Of a stretch of DNA of 25,574 nucleotides, positions 1 to 6,859 are shown piece after piece (position 1 is the stretch's first letter; each line of letters begins with the position of its first letter). The stretch spans positions 1 to 25,574 of the forward strand of contig DMSQ01000042.1 of the NCBI GenBank assembly GCA_003457135.1, written 5' to 3'. This DNA comes from Prolixibacteraceae bacterium (GTDB lineage: Bacteria > Bacteroidota > Bacteroidia > Bacteroidales > Prolixibacteraceae). The notes below the pieces were generated by a model, which saw nothing but the letters and a program-made list of their open reading frames with translations, made no database searches and was not told the origin of the DNA. The position numbers were made by a program, and so were the translations under genes.

Positions 1-593
1 GCATGCCCGGCACACTAAATATTTAGTGCCTTTGGCACTTATACGGGTTAGCGATGCCCCAGCGGGGCAAAATATTTATAGAAGAAAGAAACAGGTGAAG
101 AAAACCGTCCGTGTGGAATCCTTTTTCAGGGCAAAACCCATTTTTCGGACGCCTGCCAGCCACAGCTACCGTGTACCAATATCTTTTTCAGGTATATGAT
201 GACTGATTAAACCTTATTTTGAAAGGGAAACCTTAGTACAAAACATGCAACCCAAAGACTCAAACCTTATTAACAGGGTGTATTTTGATATAAAATAAGG
301 TTCTAATCAGATGGTGGTTGCCGGGCTACTAAGGTTTCCCGTCAAAAATAAGGTTAAAAAAAATCGGATTACCAATTTCAACAAATGTAACAGATTTGTG
401 GATACACGGTAGCAGCCGCAGGCAGGGAACAGTATGGGTCTTCAAAAAAAAAGTTGAAAATGAGGTTAATCCGCCCGAATTATAAACCAATGATTTATTA
501 TATCAGGCATTATTTTTATTAGTATTTAAACCTTTTAACCTGATATCAGTCAATGAACCAATAATTGTTTAAATCATTTTAAAATACAAATTC
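1..593. other. Gene-free region with several inverted repeats
   Basis: No convincing coding sequence was found on either strand. The stretch holds a 16 bp perfect palindrome at 13-28 (CACTAAATATTTAGTG), a hairpin at 25-39 (AGTGCC/GGCACT around TTT), a hairpin at 55-69 (TGCCCC/GGGGCA around AGC), and the much larger nested palindrome described separately at 165-413. The left part may be the end of an element or terminator region belonging to a gene outside the window. The last ~100 bp are AT-rich and presumably carry the promoter of the gene at 594, although no clear TAnnTTTG element was seen. Confidence 0.6.
165..413. repeat. Long nested imperfect palindrome
   Basis: Three pairs of arms share nearly the same centre near position 283. 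The inner pair is 263-271 with 294-302 (AACCTTATT/AATAAGGTT). The middle pair is 210-236 with 329-355, 24 of 27 positions complementary. The outer pair is 165-175 with 403-413 (GCTACCGTGTA, 11/11). Weaker similarity between the flanks extends the symmetry to roughly 110-470. There is no ORF inside. It could be a MITE-like or degenerate mobile remnant, or a highly structured transcript. The pairings are directly visible; the function is unknown. Confidence 0.7.
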
Positions 594-1052
594 ATGAAAA
601 AATTAGGCGCATTGATGGTGATTTTTCTGTTTGTTGCAGGAATTACCATTGCACAGGAACGGGGAGGCGGAGAGCGTCCATCCAGAACAGAGCAAGGCCG
701 GCCGGGTGGAAACCGTCCTCAGATGAATCCTGAAGAAATGCTTAAACGCCAGACTCAACGTTTGGTCGAAGATTTGAAACTAACAAAAGATCAGGAGGCA
801 AAAGTAACGGCGATCAATAAAAAGTACATGGAAAAGCAATCTTTCGATTGGTCGAAAATGCGCGATGCCAGTGATGAGGAGCGGGCAAAAATGCGTGAAG
901 AAAGAAATAAAGTTCAGGCTGAAAAAGACAAAGAAATTAAAGCGATTTTAAGTACAGATCAAGTCAAATTATTCGACGAGATGCAGAAAAAGCGTGAAGA
1001 AATGAGAAGAAATGGACAAGGCCGTATGGGGGGACCAGGCGGTCCGGGTTAA
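594..1052 (+). CDS. Secreted DUF4890/Spy-like protein
   Basis: A 152-residue exported protein. Residues 1-20 form a Sec-type signal peptide (MKK, then a hydrophobic run ending near ITIAQ). The mature part starts with a Gly/Arg/Pro-rich segment, followed by a charged alpha-helical region (about 48-140) containing LKLTKDQ. That segment resembles the LTxxQ repeats of the Spy/CpxP periplasmic chaperone family and the DUF4890 proteins of Bacteroidota. The C-terminus is Gly-rich (RMGGPGGPG). Such proteins are thought to be periplasmic stress proteins or metal-binding chaperones; this role is inferred from family resemblance only. It is a single gene followed directly by a rho-independent terminator and faces ribH convergently. 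Confidence 0.75.
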   Translation: MKKLGALMVIFLFVAGITIAQERGGGERPSRTEQGRPGGNRPQMNPEEMLKRQTQRLVEDLKLTKDQEAKVTAINKKYMEKQSFDWSKMRDASDEERAKMREERNKVQAEKDKEIKAILSTDQVKLFDEMQKKREEMRRNGQGRMGGPGGPG

Positions 1053-1077
1053 TCGTAGATCAAGTTAGTTAGAATTG

Positions 1078-1101
1078 AAAAGGGGCATTTGCCCCTTTTT
1101 T
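1078..1101. terminator. Bidirectional rho-independent terminator
   Basis: AAAGGGGCA and TGCCCCTTT arms surround a short loop and are followed by a T-run on the plus strand; the reverse complement has a matching TTTT tail. It sits between the convergent DUF4890-like gene and ribH, and the T-tract runs into the ribH stop codon (TAA at 1102-1100). Confidence 0.85.
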
Positions 1102-1588
1102 ATTTGGTCAATTCTCTCTTTAGAGCGAGCATTTTAATTGCGGTTATTGCTGCTTCATCACCTTTATTTCCCAGTTTTCCGCCAGCCCGGTCGAGTGCCT
1201 GTTGCTGGTTGCCGGTGGTTAGCAATCCGAATATAAATGGCTTGTTGTATTTCATGTTCAGGTTGGTGATTCCCTGAGTCACACCATTGCAAATAAAGTC
1301 GAAATGGCGGGTTTCGCCCTGAATGACACAGCCAAGTACAATAACCGCATCAACATCGGTAAATTCGGCCATATACTGCGCTCCAAGTGTAAGTTCAAAA
1401 CTTCCGGGGACATGTTTCAGGATAATGTTTTCATCTTTCGCACCGTGAATTTTCAGGGTGTCAATAGCTCCACGGGCCAATGCTCCGGTAATTTCGTAAT
1501 TCCATTCAGCAACCACAATCCCGAATTTCATACCGGTAGCCGCTGGAACTGAAGTCAAATCGTATTCTGATAAATTTTTTGTAGCCAT
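1100..1588 (-). CDS. ribH: 6,7-dimethyl-8-ribityllumazine synthase
   Basis: A 162-residue protein of normal length for RibH. This cytosolic enzyme condenses 5-amino-6-ribitylamino-uracil with 3,4-dihydroxy-2-butanone 4-phosphate to give the lumazine precursor of riboflavin, and usually assembles as pentamers or 60-mers. Visible family motifs are VAEWNYEIT (26-34), VPGSFELT (60-67), GCVIQGETRHFDFI (86-99) with the catalytic His at 95, and the LTTGNQQQALDRAGG stretch near the C-terminus. It lies only 3 bp downstream of a TPR membrane protein gene, so the two are probably co-transcribed. No other riboflavin genes are nearby. There is no riboswitch-like structure just upstream, as expected for a gene read through from its neighbour. 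Confidence 0.97.
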   Translation of the reverse strand: MATKNLSEYDLTSVPAATGMKFGIVVAEWNYEITGALARGAIDTLKIHGAKDENIILKHVPGSFELTLGAQYMAEFTDVDAVIVLGCVIQGETRHFDFICNGVTQGITNLNMKYNKPFIFGLLTTGNQQQALDRAGGKLGNKGDEAAITAIKMLALKRELTK

Positions 1589-1591
1589 TCA

Positions 1592-2278
1592 CTAAATTTT
1601 AGCTTTGGCACGGGCAATGTATTTGTCAATGCTTCTTCCTTCGGTGGTTTCAGGATATTTTTGTTTGATCGCTTCATAAAGTTTCAAAGCATCAGCAATT
1701 TTATTTGAACTTTCGAGTAATTCGCCTGCTTTCATCATATAAACCGGCGCTGTAAGTTCATTGTCATTCATTTTATATGCTTCAGTATATAAATCGAGAG
1801 CTTTGTCAGTCTTTCCCAATTCAAGCTGGGCATCGCCCTGAGCGCCTACCGAGATCGGACCTAAAAGAAGGTCATCGGTGTCAAACTTTTTCAGATAATC
1901 AATCGCATTTTCGTACTGTCCGATATTTAAATAAGATATACCTGTATAGTAATAGGCCAGATTACCTGCATCAGTCGAACCAAAATCATCAATAATGTCA
2001 AGGAATCCTGAATTATTGCCGTCTCCATTGAGCGCCAGATTGAACGAATCTTTTTCGAAATAATTCTGAGCTACAAACAACTGCTCTTGTGCATCTACAT
2101 TTCGCGGCTCAAGGTAAAATTTGTTGAAGCCAAGAAACGCAACTGATATCACGACGATTGCCCCGATAACGATTGCAATCAATTTTTGATTGGCTTCGAG
2201 AAATTGTTCAGATTTGGTAAGCGCACTTTCTACTTCAACGAGGTTATCCACCTTCTGGCTTTTTTTGTCTTTTGTCAT
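1592..2278 (-). CDS. Membrane-anchored TPR protein (YfgM/TPR_21-like)
   Basis: A 228-residue protein with a charged cytoplasmic N-terminus (1-30), one transmembrane helix (about 32-52) and a periplasmic domain of tetratricopeptide-like helices (about 63-225). Recognisable TPR stretches are LAYYYTGISYLNIGQYENAI, GAQGDAQLELGKTDKALDLY and KAGELLESSNKIADALKLYE. The architecture matches YfgM-like proteins, which in proteobacteria associate with the SecYEG translocon and periplasmic chaperones; whether this one does so is inference. It is the first gene of a two-gene unit with ribH. Start ATG at 2278 follows a TATTTTTG element by about 30 bp. Divergent from recF. Confidence 0.85.
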   Translation of the reverse strand: MTKDKKSQKVDNLVEVESALTKSEQFLEANQKLIAIVIGAIVVISVAFLGFNKFYLEPRNVDAQEQLFVAQNYFEKDSFNLALNGDGNNSGFLDIIDDFGSTDAGNLAYYYTGISYLNIGQYENAIDYLKKFDTDDLLLGPISVGAQGDAQLELGKTDKALDLYTEAYKMNDNELTAPVYMMKAGELLESSNKIADALKLYEAIKQKYPETTEGRSIDKYIARAKAKI

Positions 2279-2308
2279 CTTGTAAAGTATAGTTCAAAAA
2301 TCGAGAGG

Positions 2309-2316
2309 CAAAAATA
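2309..2316 (-). promoter_or_regulatory. Candidate -7 element for the TPR-ribH unit
   Basis: The minus strand reads TATTTTTG, a match to the Bacteroidota -7 consensus TAnnTTTG, about 30 bp before the ATG at 2278. No good -33 TTTG at the usual spacing was seen, so this is tentative. Confidence 0.4.
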
Positions 2317-2432
2317 TACTATTTTCAAAAATAAACGGTAGATTTTTAATTTAAAAATGAATATTAACCAACACATTGGTATAATTATTTCTGACGGCAA
2401 TATTTTTATACCAATCCGCATACAGAAATTTG

Positions 2433-2440
2433 TAGTTTTG
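2433..2440 (+). promoter_or_regulatory. Candidate -7 element for recF
   Basis: TAGTTTTG matches the Bacteroidota -7 consensus TAnnTTTG and lies 21 bp before the recF ATG at 2462. This implies a leader of roughly 15 nt. The -33 box is weak. Confidence 0.5.
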
Positions 2441-2461
2441 TTGCAGTAAACAGTTCTGAAA

Positions 2462-3571
2462 ATGTATATCAGGGAATTATCGCTTGTAAATTTTAAAAAC
2501 TTCGAACACGCTGAATTTAAGTTTTCTGAAGGCTTAAATTGTTTCATCGGCAATAATGGCGCGGGAAAAACCAACCTGATGGATGCCATTTATTACCTTT
2601 CTTTTTGTAAAAGTTTCCTGAATCCGGTTGATGCCCAGAATATCCGGTTTGATCAGGATTTCTTTATGGTACAGGGGAAATATTCCCGGCTCGAATCGGA
2701 TGAAACTATTTATTGCGGCCTGAAAAGAAATCAGAAAAAAATATTCAGGAGGAATCAAAAAGAGTATAAAAAACTTTCGGAACACATCGGACTGATACCG
2801 TTAATTATTGTAACTCCATCGGATACCAACCTGATATCGGGCGGAAGTGAAGACCGGCGAAGGTTTATTGATAGTGTAATATCGCAGTATGACGCCATTT
2901 ACCTCGAAAATCTGATTCGTTATAACCGGGCGCTGCAACAACGCAACAACCTCCTGAAACAATTTGCCGGACGAAATGCTTTTCAGCTTGAATCACTCGA
3001 AGTGTGGGATGATCAACTGGTCAAATACGGACAGCATATACATGTCAGCCGGATGTCTTTTATTGAAAAGCTTCAGCCTGTGTTTCAGAAATACTATGAA
3101 CTGATTTCAGGCGGTAGGGAGATAGTCGGATTGAGGCTTCAATCGGAGCTGACAGGGAATGATTTTGAACAGTTGCTTAAACACTCGGTTGGTAAAGACC
3201 GGATATTACAATATACCACCTGTGGCATTCATAAAGATGATTGCGAGTTTGAGTTGTCGGGCAATCCCATCAGAAAGTTTGGTTCTCAGGGGCAGAAAAA
3301 GACTTACCTTGTAGCGCTCAAACTGGCCCAGTTCGATTTTATGAAAGAAATATCAGGTTTGACGCCAATTTTACTCCTTGACGATATCTTTGATAAACTG
3401 GATAAAAACCGGGTGGAACAAATTGTAAAACTTGTAGCCGATGATCATTTCGGTCAGATCTTTATTACCGATACCAACCGCGAACACCTCGACCAGATGA
3501 TCGCCGGACTGGAAGCCAAATCACGTATATTCACCATAAGCGATGGAGTTGTAACCGATGAGAAAAAGTAA
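2462..3571 (+). CDS. recF: DNA replication and repair protein RecF
   Basis: A 369-residue SMC-like ATPase of standard RecF length. RecF acts with RecO and RecR to load RecA at single-strand gaps and stalled forks. Visible features are the N-terminal LSLVNFKNF, Walker A GNNGAGKTN (30-38), an ABC-type signature FGSQGQKKT (273-281) and Walker B ILLLDDIFDKLD (303-314) followed by the D-loop. The final IFITDTNREHL segment is typical of the family. The gene overlaps the next ORF (DUF721) by 14 bp, so the pair is probably translationally coupled. It is not next to dnaA/dnaN here, unlike the classic origin arrangement in many other phyla. Confidence 0.97.
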   Translation: MYIRELSLVNFKNFEHAEFKFSEGLNCFIGNNGAGKTNLMDAIYYLSFCKSFLNPVDAQNIRFDQDFFMVQGKYSRLESDETIYCGLKRNQKKIFRRNQKEYKKLSEHIGLIPLIIVTPSDTNLISGGSEDRRRFIDSVISQYDAIYLENLIRYNRALQQRNNLLKQFAGRNAFQLESLEVWDDQLVKYGQHIHVSRMSFIEKLQPVFQKYYELISGGREIVGLRLQSELTGNDFEQLLKHSVGKDRILQYTTCGIHKDDCEFELSGNPIRKFGSQGQKKTYLVALKLAQFDFMKEISGLTPILLLDDIFDKLDKNRVEQIVKLVADDHFGQIFITDTNREHLDQMIAGLEAKSRIFTISDGVVTDEKK

Positions 3572-3848
3572 TACCCAAAGCCTCAGCGCAGTGTTAAAAA
3601 GCTACGTTCAGGAAAACAAGATGGATCGAAAGCTTTCGGAACTCGATCTGATAAAATCGTGGGAATCAGTAATTGGGAAAACTGTAGCCCGCTATACCGG
3701 CAACATCTATATTCAGAATAGTACCCTTTTTGTTGAAACCACCTCTCCGGTAGTACGGAACGAACTGCTGATGATGAAAGAGGAAATCCGGGTCAGGCTG
3801 AATGAGGTGGCTGGTACAGAAATGATTAAGACTATTGTTTTCAAGTGA
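3558..3848 (+). CDS. DUF721 (DciA-like) protein
   Basis: A 96-residue protein with the DUF721 pattern: LSAVLKSYVQENKMDRKLSELDLIKSWESVIGKTVARYT, then IYIQNSTLFVETTSPVVRNEL and a charged helix. The family includes DciA, the ancestral bacterial helicase operator that loads DnaB, but short Bacteroidota versions consist essentially of this domain alone. Its start codon lies inside recF (14 bp overlap). This couples a putative replication-initiation factor to a gap-repair factor. Its stop codon (TGA 3846-3848) is followed after only 4 bp by the 11 bp-period tandem repeat. The family call is good; a helicase-loading role is inference. Confidence 0.85.
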   Translation: MRKSNTQSLSAVLKSYVQENKMDRKLSELDLIKSWESVIGKTVARYTGNIYIQNSTLFVETTSPVVRNELLMMKEEIRVRLNEVAGTEMIKTIVFK

Positions 3849-3852
3849 TTGA

Positions 3853-4006
3853 TGGTCATTCAATGGTCATTCAGTGGTCATTCAATGGTCATTCAGTGGT
3901 CATTCAGTGGTCATTCAATGGTCATTCAATGGTCATTCAATGGTCATTCAATGGTCATTCAATGGTCATTCGGTGGTCATTCAGTGGTCATTCAGTGGTC
4001 ATTCGT
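3853..4006. repeat. Tandem array, 14 units of 11 bp
   Basis: Fourteen consecutive units of exactly 11 bp with consensus TGGTCATTCAA; position 11 is A or G, and the two units TGGTCATTCGG and TGGTCATTCGT vary more. No unit shows an indel. The array starts 4 bp after the DUF721 stop codon and is followed by two copies of the 24 bp-period element. An open frame through the array only reflects the absence of stops in an 11 bp repeat and gives a repetitive Ile/Trp/Ser/His peptide that is almost certainly not a protein. A degenerate inverted copy of this array is found at 19409-19447. Confidence 0.95.
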
Positions 4007-4015
4007 TGGAAAAAA

Positions 4016-4056
4016 GACGCGAAGCGAATGACAATTAATGACGCGAAGCGAATGAC
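4016..4056 (-). repeat. 24 bp-period repeat, two units (locus 1)
   Basis: Two identical 17-mers, GACGCGAAGCGAATGAC, at 4016-4032 and 4040-4056, spaced by 24 bp. Each contains CGC-GAA-GCG, able to form a GNA-loop mini-hairpin. They follow the 11 bp array directly and precede the ndk stop codon by about 25 bp. The reverse complement matches the four-unit array at 19306-19397. Confidence 0.9.
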
Positions 4057-4079
4057 CACTATTGACGCTACTTTTCCCG

Positions 4080-4499
4080 CTAATATCTCTCCATCTCCGA
4101 AAAAAAGAAATTCCCTTCAACGATTGCATTTTCATCGCTGTCCGATCCATGAACTGCATTGTGCGACATGGACTCGGCATATAATTTCCGGATGGTACCT
4201 TCTTCAGCTTTGGCCGGGTCGGTTGCCCCAATCAGTTTCCGAAAGTCGTCAACTGCATTTTCCTTTTCCAGGATGGCAGCTATTATGGGGCCCGAACTCA
4301 TAAAAGATGTTAATTCTTCAAAAAAGTATTTATCAGCGTGTACGGCATAAAATTCACAGGCTTGTTGCTTGGTTAAGTGCGTGAATTTCATAGCTGTTAT
4401 CCTGAATCCGGCTTCACTGATCATCTTCAGGATAGGACCGATCTTGTTGTTCTTCACCGCTATCGGTTTGATCATGGTAAATGTTTGATTGCCTGCCAT
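4080..4499 (-). CDS. ndk: Nucleoside-diphosphate kinase
   Basis: A 139-residue protein, standard length for Ndk, which transfers the gamma-phosphate from ATP to other (d)NDPs through a phosphohistidine and balances nucleotide pools in the cytosol. Motifs seen are TMIKPIAV (8-15), the Kpn-loop region near 88-104, and the catalytic NAVHGSDS (114-121) with His117. Interestingly, residues 95-102 (DPAKAEEG) match the usual nucleotide-binding loop, so no loss of function is suggested. The gene stands alone on the minus strand; its 3' end faces the composite tandem repeat and its 5' end is divergent from the DHH phosphoesterase gene. Confidence 0.97.
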   Translation of the reverse strand: MAGNQTFTMIKPIAVKNNKIGPILKMISEAGFRITAMKFTHLTKQQACEFYAVHADKYFFEELTSFMSSGPIIAAILEKENAVDDFRKLIGATDPAKAEEGTIRKLYAESMSHNAVHGSDSDENAIVEGNFFFSEMERY

Positions 4500-4583
4500 A
4501 TAGTCTGTTTGTCTGATTGATTTTACACTGAACCCAAGTTAGTTAAATTTAGTTATGCACACCATCGCCATCGGCTTTATTTT

Positions 4584-4591
4584 TATCTTTG
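4584..4591 (+). promoter_or_regulatory. Candidate -7 element for nrnA-like gene
   Basis: TATCTTTG matches TAnnTTTG and lies 23 bp before the TTG start at 4615. Its position supports translation from that TTG rather than from a more upstream site. Confidence 0.5.
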
Positions 4592-4614
4592 TACTTTATT
4601 TTAAAACCGTATAA

Positions 4615-5649
4615 TTGGAAAGAATTGACATAGAAATCGTTAAGCGTTTTGAACAACTGATTAAAAACAGTTCCAAATTTATAGTTTTAGTACCGCATAC
4701 CAATCCCGACGGAGATGCAATGGGTTCTGTCCTGGGTTTATGGAGGATTTTACAAAATGCCGGATTTAAGGTCAAAATTGTTAGTCCGACCAAATACCCG
4801 GAGTTTTACCACTGGATGGATGGACATGATCAGGTAATTAATTTTAGTCATCATCCGAAACAATCGGCAAGGGCTTTCGCTGAATCTGACCTGCTAATTT
4901 GCCTGGATTTCAATCAGCTTTCGAGGTTGGGAGATATGAAACCGTTAGTCGAAAGTTTTGAAGGAAAGAAGATTCTGGTTGATCATCATCCAAATCCGGG
5001 AAATTTTACTGATCTGGTTATTTCAGACATCACTTTCAGCTCGACTGCCGAATTAATATTTGCTGTACTTCAGTCCACTGAATTTGCCCCGTATATTGAC
5101 CGGAATGCGGCCACTTCGTTGTTTACAGGCATCATGACCGATACCGGCTCCTTCGCTTTCAATGTTTCAAATCCAAACACCTTTGAAGTAGTTGCCCAAC
5201 TGACCCGATTGGGAATTGACCAGCAGGAGATTTACTCGAAAGTATATGATAATTATTCTGCTGACCGGATGCGGCTGATGGGTTTTTGCCTGAGCAACCG
5301 GATGACAGTCTATCCGGAATACCATGCCGCCAGTATGTATATCACCCGCGAAGATCAGAAAGCATTTCATTTTGTTACGGGCGATAACGAAGGATTTGTA
5401 AACATGCCACTTTCTATAAATGGGATCATTTTCAGTGCATTGTTCACCGAAAAAGAAAAATACATCAAAGTCTCCTTTCGGTCGAAAGGCGATTTTGCAG
5501 TCAATGAGGTGTCTGAAAAATATTTTAACGGAGGAGGCCATCGCAACGCAGCCGGTGGAGAGTATTTTGCATCTTTACAGGAAGCGATGACTCAGTTTGA
5601 AAACATATTACCCGAATTTGAAGATCGAATTAAACAATCAGTAAAATAA
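4615..5649 (+). CDS. DHH-family phosphoesterase (NrnA-like)
   Basis: A 344-residue DHH/DHHA1 phosphoesterase. NrnA-type enzymes degrade short oligoribonucleotides (nanoRNA) and often hydrolyse pAp to AMP. Metal-binding motifs are HTNPDGDA (28-35), CLDFNQLSRLG (96-106, Asp98) and VDHH (122-125). The DHHA1 domain has GGGHRNAAGG (306-315). The start is TTG at 4615: the first in-frame ATG would fall inside motif I (GDAMGS), so it cannot be the real start. Five bp after the stop comes an FKBP lipoprotein gene, suggesting one transcript. NrnA-type activity is inferred from the family; c-di-AMP phosphodiesterase activity is an alternative for this family, but the usual GdpP membrane/GGDEF-like domains are absent. 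Confidence 0.9.
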   Translation: MERIDIEIVKRFEQLIKNSSKFIVLVPHTNPDGDAMGSVLGLWRILQNAGFKVKIVSPTKYPEFYHWMDGHDQVINFSHHPKQSARAFAESDLLICLDFNQLSRLGDMKPLVESFEGKKILVDHHPNPGNFTDLVISDITFSSTAELIFAVLQSTEFAPYIDRNAATSLFTGIMTDTGSFAFNVSNPNTFEVVAQLTRLGIDQQEIYSKVYDNYSADRMRLMGFCLSNRMTVYPEYHAASMYITREDQKAFHFVTGDNEGFVNMPLSINGIIFSALFTEKEKYIKVSFRSKGDFAVNEVSEKYFNGGGHRNAAGGEYFASLQEAMTQFENILPEFEDRIKQSVK

Positions 5650-5653
5650 GAAT

Positions 5654-6160
5654 ATGAAAAAATTGAATATGCTTTTAAAATATAGTGCTTTGATTTTGTT
5701 CGCCATCATCATAGTTTCAGGATGTAAAAAAAACGAAGATCCTTATGCAACATACACTCCGGAAAGAGAAACTGCTTTGATTAAGGAATGGCTTGCACAA
5801 ATGGTTACCAATAAGAAAGATATTGATACAACTTCGACTGGCCTATATTACATTGTTGAAAAGGAAGGAACCGGAGAAACTGTTAAGACCGGAAATACGG
5901 TTACCGTAAAATATACCGGACTATTTTTAGATGGGTCTGTTTTTGATGCATCGGCTTATCATGGGGATGGAACTATGACTTATATCCACAAAACCGATCG
6001 GCTAATTCAGGGCTGGGAGGAAGGAATTGAAGTAATGAAAAAGGGTGGAACCTCTGCATTCCTGATCCCTTCGGCCAAAGCATACGGCACATCCGGCGCT
6101 GGATCAATACCGCCCAATACACCTTTAATTTTTGTAATCGAAGTTATTGACATTAAATAG
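5654..6160 (+). CDS. FKBP-type peptidyl-prolyl isomerase, lipoprotein
   Basis: A 168-residue lipoprotein with signal peptide and lipobox VSGC (Cys24), so the mature protein is tethered outside the cytoplasm. The FKBP domain (about 78-168) keeps the catalytic set: KYTG (86-89, Tyr87), VFD (96-98), IQGWEEG (118-124, Trp121), AYG (143-145) and IPPNTPLIF (152-160). It should catalyse prolyl cis-trans isomerisation of exported proteins. Similar FKBP lipoproteins of Bacteroidota include the gliding protein GldI, but nothing here ties this gene to gliding. It is 4 bp downstream of the DHH gene and followed by a second, degenerate FKBP gene. Confidence 0.93.
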   Translation: MKKLNMLLKYSALILFAIIIVSGCKKNEDPYATYTPERETALIKEWLAQMVTNKKDIDTTSTGLYYIVEKEGTGETVKTGNTVTVKYTGLFLDGSVFDASAYHGDGTMTYIHKTDRLIQGWEEGIEVMKKGGTSAFLIPSAKAYGTSGAGSIPPNTPLIFVIEVIDIK

Positions 6161-6177
6161 AAGCTGATTAAAAATCG

Positions 6178-6185
6178 TACTTTTG
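6178..6185 (+). promoter_or_regulatory. Candidate -7 element for second FKBP gene
   Basis: TACTTTTG matches TAnnTTTG and lies 14 bp before the ATG at 6200, which would give a very short leader. The gene may have its own promoter in addition to read-through from the upstream FKBP gene. Confidence 0.4.
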
Positions 6186-6199
6186 CAAAAAATAAATAT

Positions 6200-6742
6200 A
6201 TGAAACAATTTCTGTTCTTTCTTGGTTTTGCCGTAGTGCTTTCCGGAGTTTATACCTCGTGCAAAGAAAATACCCTGGACGTATTACGCGATAACGAGAT
6301 TGCTGCACTTGATAAATACGTAAAAGACAATAACCTGACTGATGCTAAAGATGTTTCAGGAATATATTTTAAAGACATTGTATTAGGAACAGGCGATACC
6401 ATTAAATCGGGCTATAAGGTTTTGTTGTACTTTAAGATTACCCTGCTCGATGGAAAAGTAATTTTCACCACCGAAGATGAAGCCGGCCGCAATTACGAAG
6501 AATTTGCCTTTTATGTAGATGTAAACAATGATATTGTGAATGCGAGCTACGTGCAGCAAATTGCCGGTTTGCATCAAGGCTTGAAGAAAATGAAGGTTGG
6601 AGGTAAGGCTTTCATGGTCATTCCTTCAGAACTGGCATTTAAAGCTGTTGACAATTCATCAACTTTGGGAATCCCGCGTTTTTCAACACTTTTGGCAACA
6701 GTTTATGCCAAAAAGGGTTATTCTCCTGAAGACCAACAGTAG
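6200..6742 (+). CDS. Degenerate FKBP-fold lipoprotein, probably non-catalytic
   Basis: A 180-residue exported protein with a signal peptide and a likely lipidation Cys21 (GVYTSC; a loose lipobox). The FKBP fold is recognisable (about 55-172), but key catalytic positions differ from the intact paralogue just upstream: YTG has become YFK (77-79), VFD has become IFT (88-90), the GW of IxGWxxG is GL (IAGLHQG, 121-127), and AYG is AFK (146-148). The IPPN loop is also altered (IPRFST). It probably binds peptides or acts as a structural partner rather than an isomerase. Located 39 bp after the active FKBP gene and closed by a strong terminator. Confidence 0.85.
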   Translation: MKQFLFFLGFAVVLSGVYTSCKENTLDVLRDNEIAALDKYVKDNNLTDAKDVSGIYFKDIVLGTGDTIKSGYKVLLYFKITLLDGKVIFTTEDEAGRNYEEFAFYVDVNNDIVNASYVQQIAGLHQGLKKMKVGGKAFMVIPSELAFKAVDNSSTLGIPRFSTLLATVYAKKGYSPEDQQ

Positions 6743-6763
6743 AGCTTATTCAAAGAAATGTTG

Positions 6764-6803
6764 TCCCGCGATGACCATTTGGGTTCACGCGGGATTTTTT
6801 TTT
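6764..6803 (+). terminator. Rho-independent terminator
   Basis: TCCCGCG (6764-6770) pairs with CGCGGGA (6788-6794), followed by nine T residues (6795-6803). It ends the DHH-FKBP-FKBP transcript. Confidence 0.92.
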
Positions 6804-6824
6804 AGAACTGGTATTGTTTTATCG

Positions 6825-6832
6825 TATTTTTG
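6825..6832 (+). promoter_or_regulatory. Candidate -7 element for the YciB-Nudix gene
   Basis: TATTTTTG matches TAnnTTTG and lies 27 bp before the ATG at 6860 and just after the terminator at 6764-6803, so the fusion gene is likely its own transcription unit. Confidence 0.45.
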
Positions 6833-6859
6833 AATTAGATAGGATATAGTATTCTGAAA

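Noticed and set aside
1304..1552. Plus-strand ORFs opposite ribH, the TPR gene and the antiporter
   Set aside because: They are frames antisense to strongly supported genes with no signal peptide or family motif.
3853..4056. CRISPR array
   Set aside because: Units are 11 or 24 bp, directly adjacent and without unique spacers; no cas genes are in the window.
3845..4303. Open frames through the 11 bp array encoding a repetitive Ile-Gln-Trp-Ser-Phe/Gly-His-Ser peptide
   Set aside because: Two different frames are open through the same array, as expected of a stop-free 11 bp repeat, and one continues antisense into ndk. Treated as a DNA repeat rather than a protein.
4615..5649. c-di-AMP phosphodiesterase GdpP
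   Set aside because: The DHH/DHHA1 core is present, but the N-terminal membrane, PAS and GGDEF-like domains of GdpP are missing; NrnA-like is a better fit.
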